A stretch of 13,596 nt of DNA from Bacteroidota bacterium (GTDB lineage: Bacteria; Bacteroidota; Bacteroidia; Flavobacteriales; Weeksellaceae). The stretch covers positions 1 to 13,596 of the forward strand of contig JAEWYW010000056.1 in NCBI GenBank assembly GCA_023458535.1, read 5' to 3'. Every line of letters starts with the position of its first letter. Position 1 is the stretch's first letter. Under the pieces are notes generated by a model. That model was not told the DNA's origin and made no database searches. It saw only the letters and a program-made list of their open reading frames with translations. A program made the position numbers and the translations under genes. Positions 7,559-13,596 of the stretch are shown here, piece by piece.

Positions 7559-8419
7559 TTATTTCACAGCTTTTAAGCTTAAGTCTATATTATGGACTGA
7601 GTGTGTTAAAGCTCCTGCAGAAATGTAGGTAACACCCGTTTGTGCTATAGCTGACAGACGATCTCGAGAAACCCCTCCCGAAGCCTCCGTTTCACATTGA
7701 CCATTCACCAACTTTACCGCTTTCTTCATGGTTGGAATGTCCATATTATCAAACATAATCCTGTCAACTTTCGCATCCAACGCTTCCTGAACTTCATCTA
7801 AATTTCGGGTTTCAACTTCAATTTTTATTTTAAGCTTGTTCTTCTTAATATATTCTTTCGCCATTTTCACGGCATTGGTTATGCTGCCGTTATAGTCAAT
7901 ATGATTGTCTTTGAGCATAATCATATCAAACAAACCATACCTATGGTTGGTGCCGCCACCAATTGAAACTGCCCATTTTTCGCACATTCTGAAGTTGGGT
8001 GTAGTTTTTCTCGTATCTAAAAGTTTGGTTTTTGTTCCTACTAATCTGGAGTCCCAATCGTGGGTTTGTGTTGCAATGGCACTCATTCTTTGCATGCAGT
8101 TAAGGACCAATCTTTCTGTTTGAAGAATGGACTGCGCTTTTCCGCTTACTGTAAATGCTACATCACCCACTTTTGCTGGTTCACCATCTGTAATAAAAAC
8201 TTCAACCTTCAGATTCTTATCAAAAGTTTTAAAGATGAACTGAGCCAGTTCAACACCCGCCAAGATACAATCTTCCTTCACCAGCAGTTTCGCTTTCTGC
8301 TCTAAATCTGCAGGAATGGTAGAAAGCGTAGAGTAATCTCCCGACTGAATATCTTCCTCTAAAGCAGTTTCTATAAATTTTTTGAGCGCTTTATCTGTAA
8401 CGTAAGATGGTCTTTTCAT
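7559..8419 (-). CDS. nadC: Nicotinate-nucleotide pyrophosphorylase (quinolinate phosphoribosyltransferase)
   Basis: This cytoplasmic enzyme joins quinolinate to PRPP with loss of CO2, giving nicotinate mononucleotide for NAD synthesis. The 286-residue length is typical. Seen are the N-terminal open-faced sandwich (1-110) with EEDIQSGDYST (21-31), TERLVLNCMQRMSAIAT (101-117), the basic substrate-binding DTRKTTPNFR (135-144), GGGTNHRYGLFDMIMLKDNH (154-173) with the family's conserved His/Arg and Lys residues, EVETRNLDE (201-209), FDNMD (223-227), EASGGV (245-250) and SAGALTHS (267-274). It starts only 3 nt after the nadB stop, so translation is probably coupled, and the next enzyme up in the pathway is its direct neighbour. 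A strong terminator follows. Confidence 0.97.
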   Translation of the reverse strand: MKRPSYVTDKALKKFIETALEEDIQSGDYSTLSTIPADLEQKAKLLVKEDCILAGVELAQFIFKTFDKNLKVEVFITDGEPAKVGDVAFTVSGKAQSILQTERLVLNCMQRMSAIATQTHDWDSRLVGTKTKLLDTRKTTPNFRMCEKWAVSIGGGTNHRYGLFDMIMLKDNHIDYNGSITNAVKMAKEYIKKNKLKIKIEVETRNLDEVQEALDAKVDRIMFDNMDIPTMKKAVKLVNGQCETEASGGVSRDRLSAIAQTGVTYISAGALTHSVHNIDLSLKAVK

Positions 8420-8422
8420 AAT

Positions 8423-9997
8423 TTATTTTAAATCTTTATTATAAAATGCACCTTTATTTTCCTTCATTTGCAAAGATTGTTTAATGATGAGGTAAGATAC
8501 ATTGACTAAATTTCTAAGTTCTGAGAGTTGCGGCGACATGATTGAGTAATTATAAAGTTCAGTTACGGCTTCAAAAATCTCCTGTTGTTTCTTTTTTGCA
8601 ATTGCCAAACGCGAATTACTCCTTACAATACCTACCAAATCGCTCATCATTTCCTGAAGTTGCTTCCTAAGATAACTTACAATTACCAGTTCGTCCATCA
8701 TCGCCATTCCTTCTTCATTCCATTCTGGTACCGCTTTTAAATCATCAAAATTAAATTCATTCTTTTTAAGAAGCTCAACAGTTTTCATGGCAGCATTATG
8801 ACCAAAAACCAAACCTTCTAATAAAGAATTGGAAGCTAAACGATTGGCACCGTGCAAACCAGAATTGGTACATTCTCCCACCGCGAAAAGATTTTTAATA
8901 GACGATTGTCCATCCATATCTACTTCTATACCACCCATTAAATAATGACAAGCAGGAACTACAGGAATAAGTTGTTTGAATGGATCTATACCTTCACTCA
9001 TGCATTTCTGATAAATGTTGGGGAAATGTTCTTTGAATTTTTCCTGATCCATTGCTCGGCAATCCAAACCAACGTAATCGTCACCACTTATTTTTAATTC
9101 ATTATCAATTGCTCTGGCAACTATATCCCGTGATGCCAATTCTTCACGCTCGTCGTATTTGTGCATGAATGGTTTACCATCCTTTGTTCGAAGTTTTGCT
9201 CCGTCACCACGAACTGCTTCAGAGATTAAAAAGAGCATTCCATCAATTTTAGAATATAAAGCTGTGGGATGAAACTGATAATACTGCATATTGGAAACTT
9301 TTCCTCTGGCACGATGTACAAAGGCAATTCCATCACCAGTAGCAATAAGAGGATTGGTTGTATTTTTATAGACATGACCCGCTCCACCTGTTGCAACCAA
9401 AGTGATTTTAGAAGTAATTTTCTTTATTTTTTTGTCTTTATGGTCTAAAATATAAGCTCCATAGCAGTGGATATCATCATGGTTAAATTCTTTTCCGGGA
9501 ACATGATGCTGAGTAATTAAATCGATGACATAATGATGGTCTAAAATTTCAATATTTTCAGATGCATTGGCTTTTGCAAGAAGCGCTCGTTCAATTTCAA
9601 ATCCGGTAATGTCCTTATGATGCACGATTCTGTTTTCGGTGTGTCCACCTTCTCTGCCCAATTTATAGTCTCCACCCGCTTCCTGATCGAAATGTGTGCC
9701 CCAATCCACCAATTCCTGAAAACGATGCGGACCTTCTTTCACCACCATTTCCACAACATCTCTTTTGTTTTCACCATCGCCAGCGCGCATGGTATCTTCA
9801 ATATGCTTCTCAAAATTATCTTTAGAGAAATCGGTTACCACGGCTAAACCTCCCTGTGCATACTTGGTATTGCTTTCGTCCTCGTCGGCTTTGGTAACAA
9901 TTGTAATTTTAGCATCAGGAAGATTTTCAGCAATTTTTATCGCATACGATAGTCCAGAAATACCAGAACCTATAACTAACACATCGGTTTTTATCAT
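8423..9997 (-). CDS. nadB: L-aspartate oxidase
   Basis: A 524-residue FAD enzyme that oxidises L-aspartate to iminoaspartate, the first step of de novo NAD synthesis. The FAD-binding GSGISG is at residues 10-15. NTKYAQGG (43-50), ATGGAGHVYKNTTNP (202-216), QFHPTA (241-246), SEAVRGDGA (259-267), HYLMGGI (351-357) and GLHGANRLASNSLLEGLVFG (380-399) follow in the order seen in the succinate dehydrogenase/fumarate reductase flavoprotein fold. His243, Arg290, His351 and Arg386 are good candidates for substrate binding and catalysis. The C-terminal helical domain ends in GAFYNKDLK. It lies between the nitroreductase (20-nt gap) and nadC (3-nt gap). The quinolinate synthase gene nadA, which acts between NadB and NadC, is not in the window and must lie elsewhere. 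Confidence 0.97.
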   Translation of the reverse strand: MIKTDVLVIGSGISGLSYAIKIAENLPDAKITIVTKADEDESNTKYAQGGLAVVTDFSKDNFEKHIEDTMRAGDGENKRDVVEMVVKEGPHRFQELVDWGTHFDQEAGGDYKLGREGGHTENRIVHHKDITGFEIERALLAKANASENIEILDHHYVIDLITQHHVPGKEFNHDDIHCYGAYILDHKDKKIKKITSKITLVATGGAGHVYKNTTNPLIATGDGIAFVHRARGKVSNMQYYQFHPTALYSKIDGMLFLISEAVRGDGAKLRTKDGKPFMHKYDEREELASRDIVARAIDNELKISGDDYVGLDCRAMDQEKFKEHFPNIYQKCMSEGIDPFKQLIPVVPACHYLMGGIEVDMDGQSSIKNLFAVGECTNSGLHGANRLASNSLLEGLVFGHNAAMKTVELLKKNEFNFDDLKAVPEWNEEGMAMMDELVIVSYLRKQLQEMMSDLVGIVRSNSRLAIAKKKQQEIFEAVTELYNYSIMSPQLSELRNLVNVSYLIIKQSLQMKENKGAFYNKDLK

Positions 9998-10017
9998 TGT
10001 AAATGTTTGTGGAGGGT

Positions 10018-10647
10018 TTATAAAAATTTAAACAACATTTCTTCGGGCTTTCGCACTTTCTTCATGTTTTGGAAAATATCATCTTCTGCACGATAACCTA
10101 AAGCTAAAGTTACTGAAACTTTCTCATGTTCGGGATTTAGACCCAGAATTTCATCGATAACATCCTGCTTGAAACCTTCCATGGGGCAAGTATCCACTTC
10201 TTCTAACGCTGAAGCAAAAATTAAATTGCTCAATACAATATAACTCTGTCTTTCATTCCATTCTAAAATGGCTTCTTTGCTGTTGAAATTGATGTAAGCA
10301 TCGATATTGTTTCGGAAACCTATAAGATTTTCCTGTGGAATATCTCTTACATTTTTGATGTGCTCAAAATAACGCTCTAAATATTCTGATTCGATGGTTT
10401 TCTTGGAAATGAGAATCACCAGATGCGAACAGGTGGTAATTTGCGATGGATTGTAAAAGGCGGGAGTAAGTTTTTGCAACATTTCGCTACTTTCCACCAC
10501 GAAAAATTTATAAGGCTGCAAACCCTGAGAACTTACAGAAAGTCTCCCGGCTTCTAAAATTCTTTTCAGAATAGGTGCGGGAATTTTTTTGTCTTTATCG
10601 AATTTCTTTACCGAATAACGCTTTTGTAATGCTTCTAGGTAATCCAT
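10018..10647 (-). CDS. NAD(P)H-dependent nitroreductase, NfsB-like
   Basis: A 209-residue flavin oxidoreductase of the nitroreductase family, which uses FMN and NAD(P)H to reduce nitro-aromatics, quinones or flavins. The physiological substrate is unknown. Family blocks are RYSVKKFD (10-17; FMN phosphate contact), SSQGLQPYKF (39-48), NLIFASALEEVDTCPMEGF (141-159, close to the E. coli NfsB region around PIEGF), LALGYR (181-186) and KVRKP (197-201). An exact TATCTTTG ends 4 nt before ATG, so the gene can start its own, probably leaderless, transcript. With a 20-nt gap to nadB and 3 nt from nadB to nadC, it could head a nitroreductase-nadB-nadC unit, besides any read-through from rnhA. Confidence 0.88.
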   Translation of the reverse strand: MDYLEALQKRYSVKKFDKDKKIPAPILKRILEAGRLSVSSQGLQPYKFFVVESSEMLQKLTPAFYNPSQITTCSHLVILISKKTIESEYLERYFEHIKNVRDIPQENLIGFRNNIDAYINFNSKEAILEWNERQSYIVLSNLIFASALEEVDTCPMEGFKQDVIDEILGLNPEHEKVSVTLALGYRAEDDIFQNMKKVRKPEEMLFKFL

Positions 10648-10651
10648 ATTT

Positions 10652-10659
10652 CAAAGATA
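10652..10659 (-). promoter_or_regulatory. Bacteroidota -7 promoter element for the nitroreductase
   Basis: On the minus strand this reads TATCTTTG, an exact match to TAnnTTTG, followed by aaat and then ATG. The 4-nt spacing puts the predicted transcript start at or beside the A of the start codon. It lies in the 41-nt gap after rnhA, so it is probably an internal promoter of the gene run. Confidence 0.6.
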
Positions 10660-10688
10660 AAGAAAAATGCAATTTTATAAGAAAGAAA

Positions 10689-11165
10689 CTAAAACAATCC
10701 TCCTTTTTCTTGATTTTCGAAATATTCGTCTATTTCCAAAGACTTTCCATTGGCTGCTGCTACGGCTAGGCGATCGCACAATTCATTTTCAGGATGTCCG
10801 GCATGACCTTTTATCCAGTATAATTTCGGTTGTTGTAATTGGTAAATTTTAATAAATCTTTGCCACAAATCGGGGTTTTTAACGTTTTTCCAGCCTCGTT
10901 TTACCCAGCCTGCAATCCAGTTCTGGTTGATGGCATCTGCCACGTATTTACTATCTGTAAATATATGGACATCTCCTTCTTTGGATTTTAATTTTTCCAG
11001 TGCAACGATTACCGCCAACAGCTCCATGCGGTTATTGGTTGTTTTTCGGAATCCTTGAGAGAATGTTTTGCGGTATTTTTTTTCTGGAACCTGCATTACA
11101 ATTCCATAGCCTCCTTTTCCCGGATTTCCTGAGCAAGCCCCGTCGGTGTAAATTTCTATTCGCAT
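10689..11165 (-). CDS. rnhA: Ribonuclease HI
   Basis: A 158-residue enzyme that cuts the RNA strand of RNA-DNA hybrids, acting on R-loops and primer remnants. The four catalytic acidic residues are Asp8 (YTDGACSGNPG), Glu48 (NNRMEL), Asp71 (TDSKYV) and Asp131 (NELCDRLA). The histidine of the flexible loop is His121 (KGHAGH). The basic, tryptophan-rich handle is present (NWIAGWVKRGWK, 82-93) but about five residues shorter than in E. coli. The gene starts 9 nt after the stop of the upstream TonB-C-like gene and is followed, 41 nt on, by the nitroreductase. Its place in the same run as dnaB fits a replication-related role. Confidence 0.97.
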   Translation of the reverse strand: MRIEIYTDGACSGNPGKGGYGIVMQVPEKKYRKTFSQGFRKTTNNRMELLAVIVALEKLKSKEGDVHIFTDSKYVADAINQNWIAGWVKRGWKNVKNPDLWQRFIKIYQLQQPKLYWIKGHAGHPENELCDRLAVAAANGKSLEIDEYFENQEKGGLF

Positions 11166-11174
11166 GAATTATAA

Positions 11175-11918
11175 CTATCTTTCATGAAAACTTACTGAAA
11201 ATTTTAACGGAATAGACATTCTGGCCTTAACGTTTACGCCATCTAATACAGCGGGATTCCATTTTTTATTTAATCTTTTCAAAGACTGAAAAATCCTTTG
11301 TCTAAAATCAGCATTGTTAATTTCAGGTGTTAAAATAGGGTTTTGAATTTCTCCGTTTTCATCAATTACAAAATCTAAAATAAAACCACCGTTAACATGA
11401 AAATCCGCAAAAATAGCCATGAAGTTGTCGTGAATATCTTTTTGCTGTTTCTTAACACCGCCTTTGTATACGGGAGGAATATAATATTGGTAGGGAGTAT
11501 AATTTTGTTTATAATTAATGATGTGATTGGGAACAAAAAAGAGCCGTACCACAGCATCGTATTTTTGATTATTTACCATTGCTGCCTGCCAGTTGGCATC
11601 ATCTTTTAAATCTCTCAGCACACTCATTGTGAAATCGTAGGCACACTTATTTTTATTGATGGATAACGTATCAAAATCTTTAATAAATTTTAATTTATTA
11701 TCCTTCGTTACTAAAACTTTTGCGTGATAGATTTCATTTTTATTGGAGCATGTCTGCAGATTTCTCTTGACAGAAATTTCATGAATTTTTGAATATAAAG
11801 AGGTTAAGCCACCTTTATAAAAGTCTTGATTCTGAGGATATTCATCTAATATTTGAGCATTTGAAACTAAATTATTACATACACAAACGATAAAAAATAC
11901 TTTAAAAAAAATGTTCAT
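11175..11918 (-). CDS. Secreted protein with two TonB-C-like repeats
   Basis: This 247-residue protein has a signal peptide (about 1-22, cleavage likely after VSNAQ) and no later membrane helix, so it should be periplasmic or secreted. The C-terminal part (about 149-243) matches the TonB C-terminal domain pattern: VNGGFILDFVIDENGEI (175-191) followed by KWNPAVLDGV (219-228) and IPLKF (236-240). Residues 34-131 repeat the same layout: YKGGLTSLYSKIHEI (35-49) parallels YKGGVKKQQKDIHDN (151-165), and NWQAAMVNNQKYDAVVRLFFVP parallels the W-PA-G segment. Cys57 and Cys92 could form a disulfide. It lacks the N-terminal anchor and proline-rich linker of a true TonB, so it is probably not an energy transducer. 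It lies 18 nt after dnaB and 9 nt before rnhA. Function unknown. Confidence 0.75.
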   Translation of the reverse strand: MNIFFKVFFIVCVCNNLVSNAQILDEYPQNQDFYKGGLTSLYSKIHEISVKRNLQTCSNKNEIYHAKVLVTKDNKLKFIKDFDTLSINKNKCAYDFTMSVLRDLKDDANWQAAMVNNQKYDAVVRLFFVPNHIINYKQNYTPYQYYIPPVYKGGVKKQQKDIHDNFMAIFADFHVNGGFILDFVIDENGEIQNPILTPEINNADFRQRIFQSLKRLNKKWNPAVLDGVNVKARMSIPLKFSVSFHER

Positions 11919-11936
11919 ATTTAATGTCCTATGAAT

Positions 11937-13532
11937 TTAAAACGGCATTCCATCATCATCGTCTTCAAAATCGTTCATCGAAGATCCGCTGAGATTTTTA
12001 TTATCGGGCAAGTCGAAAGCAGCACCTGGCTGAATAGTTGTAGTAATTCTATCGAAACCGCTAGGCTCATCTTTTTGTCCGAAGTTAGAATGTTGATAAC
12101 CTCCATAACTTCCAGCGAAAGGGTCGAGATCGGCAAATTTTGCAATATTTTTAAAGAATGACAGTCTTACATCTGCCGTAGCACCATTTCGGTGTTTTGC
12201 AATAATGAGTTCGGCTTGGTTTTCGGTAGAGGTTTCGTTACCCGGTTCATCATTATCCCAAACATCTATCTTATAATATTCTGGACGGAAAATAAAAGAT
12301 ACAATATCCGCATCCTGCTCAATAGCTCCCGATTCCCTAAGGTCGGATAACTGCGGACGTTTTCCAGGGCGTGTTTCCACACTTCTTGATAGCTGGGAAA
12401 GTGCAATTACAGGCACATTGAGTTCTTTTGCGATGGCTTTTAACGATCGTGAGATCATGGCAATCTCCTGTTCGCGGTTTCCACCACCTTTACCACCACC
12501 GCTGGCAGTCATGAGCTGTAAATAATCCACCATGATGATTTTTACGCCATGTTGCATTACCAATCTTCGGCATTTTGCTCTGAAGTCAAATACTGATAGA
12601 GAGGGTGTTTCATCAATATACAGAGGAGCATTCTCCAAATCGGATACGTTAGAGAATAGTCGTTGCCATTCTTCGTCGGACATGGTTCCTTTACGGAGTT
12701 TCTCTGAGGAAATACCTGTTTCGGAGGCGATCATCCTTGTAATTAATTGGACAGAGGCCATCTCTAATGAGAACAGTGCCATTGGTATTTTATGTTGCAC
12801 AGCAATGTTTCTCGCCATTGAAAGCAAAAATGCTGTTTTACCCATTGCGGGACGGGCTGCGATAATAATTAAATCTGAATTTTGCCAACCTCCTGTTTCT
12901 TTATCCAAATCTGTAAACCCAGATGGTACACCCGAAAGACCTTCTTTATCTTTGAGTCCTTTGATGGTTTCAATAGCTTGTTTTACCAACGAGTTTGCGG
13001 TATCAAAGCCTTTCTTAATAGTTCCGTTGGTGATTTCGAAGAATGATTGTTCCGCTTTGTCTAAAAGTTCGAAAACGTCTGTAGATTCTTTATAAGAGCT
13101 GTCGATAACATTTGCAGAAACATTAATTAAACTTCTTAAGATAAATTTTTCTAAGATGACACGAACATGATATTCGATATGAGCCGATGAGCTCACACCC
13201 ATTGTAAGATTAATAATATAATGATCGCCTCCTGCAAGATTGAGTTTTTCTTCTTTTCGAAGCTCATTAATAATTGTCATTAAATCTACAGGGTGATTGC
13301 CTTCGTATAATTTCAGGATGGTGGAAAAGATAGTCTGATGTCTAGGATCATAAAAAACCTCAGGAGTAAGAAGATCTATAGAATAGTCCAATCCTTTTTT
13401 GTCAATAAGAAAGGTACCAATAACCAATCTTTCAAAATCAACCGCATTGGGAGGCAACTTACCGTCTGCAATCGATAGTTCTTTTGCAAAGTTGCCGTGT
13501 ATAAGTGAAGATAATGTTTCTTTCTGAGCCAT
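11937..13532 (-). CDS. dnaB: Replicative DNA helicase DnaB
   Basis: The hexameric helicase that unwinds DNA at the replication fork. Numbered from the ATG at 13532 (531 residues), the N-terminal primase-binding domain covers about 22-150. The RecA-like core follows, with Walker A ARPAMGKT (226-233), ALFSLEM (252-258), Walker B IIMVDYLQLM (332-341), ALSQLSRSVETRPGKRPQLS (377-396), LRESGAIEQDAD (398-409) and the arginine finger region AKHRNG (445-450). A TTG 33 nt further upstream (13565) would extend the frame, but it lies in the -33 promoter box upstream of the -7 element, so ATG 13532 is the better start. From about residue 470 the protein is Gly/Ser/Asn/Asp-rich and looks disordered, ending NDFEDDDDGMPF, strikingly like the SSB C-terminal tip. 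It heads the six-gene run. Confidence 0.96.
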   Translation of the reverse strand: MAQKETLSSLIHGNFAKELSIADGKLPPNAVDFERLVIGTFLIDKKGLDYSIDLLTPEVFYDPRHQTIFSTILKLYEGNHPVDLMTIINELRKEEKLNLAGGDHYIINLTMGVSSSAHIEYHVRVILEKFILRSLINVSANVIDSSYKESTDVFELLDKAEQSFFEITNGTIKKGFDTANSLVKQAIETIKGLKDKEGLSGVPSGFTDLDKETGGWQNSDLIIIAARPAMGKTAFLLSMARNIAVQHKIPMALFSLEMASVQLITRMIASETGISSEKLRKGTMSDEEWQRLFSNVSDLENAPLYIDETPSLSVFDFRAKCRRLVMQHGVKIIMVDYLQLMTASGGGKGGGNREQEIAMISRSLKAIAKELNVPVIALSQLSRSVETRPGKRPQLSDLRESGAIEQDADIVSFIFRPEYYKIDVWDNDEPGNETSTENQAELIIAKHRNGATADVRLSFFKNIAKFADLDPFAGSYGGYQHSNFGQKDEPSGFDRITTTIQPGAAFDLPDNKNLSGSSMNDFEDDDDGMPF

Positions 13533-13536
13533 TGTA

Positions 13537-13566
13537 CAAAGATAAACCTTTTGAGAGGGATTCAAA
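13537..13566 (-). promoter_or_regulatory. Promoter of dnaB (TTTG-N18-TAnnTTTG)
   Basis: On the minus strand a TTTG (13566-13563) is followed after 18 nt by TATCTTTG (13544-13537), matching the Bacteroidota -33/-7 pattern. Four bases (taca) separate it from the ATG at 13532, predicting a leaderless or nearly leaderless dnaB transcript. This is the most complete promoter in the window, although the spacing is at the short end. Confidence 0.65.
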
Positions 13567-13596
13567 AAAATGTAATTAACATTCGTTGTGGATTAG

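Noticed and set aside
7438..7632. 64-codon open frame on the plus strand in the gap between the TonB receptor and nadC
   Set aside because: It runs through the nadC terminator and into nadC, has no promoter box, and its composition is that of random A/T-rich DNA.
10575..10852. Small plus-strand frames across the nitroreductase/rnhA junction
   Set aside because: They overlap two certain genes and an exact minus-strand promoter box, and have no motif.
11888..11918. Possible lipoprotein signal in the TonB-C-like protein because of Cys12 and Cys14
   Set aside because: No lipobox precedes either cysteine, and the VSNAQ end fits an ordinary signal peptidase I site better.
12532..13095. 187-codon open frame on the plus strand
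   Set aside because: It lies wholly inside dnaB on the opposite strand, has no recognisable motif, and dnaB is conserved throughout.
1..13596. CRISPR array, tRNA, rRNA, insertion sequence, phage or defence system
   Set aside because: No repeat-spacer pattern, cloverleaf, transposase, integrase or defence-protein motif was seen, and almost all the DNA is accounted for by housekeeping genes.

Overview
This window looks like ordinary chromosomal DNA from a low-GC Bacteroidota bacterium, most likely family Weeksellaceae (Chryseobacterium/Kaistella/Epilithonimonas-like). Four things point there. Promoter elements of the Bacteroidota type (TAnnTTTG) sit in front of several genes, and Shine-Dalgarno sites are absent. 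There is a large TonB-dependent outer-membrane receptor. A secreted protein carries TonB-C-like domains behind a signal peptide ending in SNAQ. The protein sequences overall have a flavobacterial character. The genus is an inference from familiarity, not from a database search.

Layout. Positions 1-1854 carry two plus-strand genes: a TruC-type tRNA pseudouridine synthase and dihydroorotate dehydrogenase (pyrD). Everything else is on the minus strand. In the direction of transcription, from the right edge, the minus strand reads: replicative helicase dnaB, a secreted tandem TonB-C-like protein, RNase HI (rnhA), an NfsB-like nitroreductase, L-aspartate oxidase (nadB) and quinolinate phosphoribosyltransferase (nadC). 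These six genes are tightly packed and end at a strong hairpin terminator. After a 228-bp gap (the longest gene-free stretch) comes an 889-residue TonB-dependent receptor with its own terminator. Next are a four-helix membrane protein and aspartate-semialdehyde dehydrogenase (asd), with a terminator, and then a cation diffusion facilitator that converges on pyrD.

The genes mostly serve housekeeping roles: replication (dnaB, rnhA), NAD synthesis from aspartate (nadB, nadC; nadA is not here), lysine/threonine/methionine precursor synthesis (asd), pyrimidine synthesis (pyrD), tRNA modification (truC), metal export (CDF) and outer-membrane uptake (TonB receptor). No tRNA, rRNA, CRISPR, insertion sequence, phage or defence gene was seen.

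I see no new multi-gene system. The points most worth a second look are: a DnaB whose C-terminus imitates the acidic tip of SSB; three genes with TAnnTTTG exactly 4 nt before ATG, predicting leaderless mRNAs; a class 2-like PyrD with cysteine where class 2 enzymes have the catalytic serine; and a secreted protein built from two TonB-C-like repeats.
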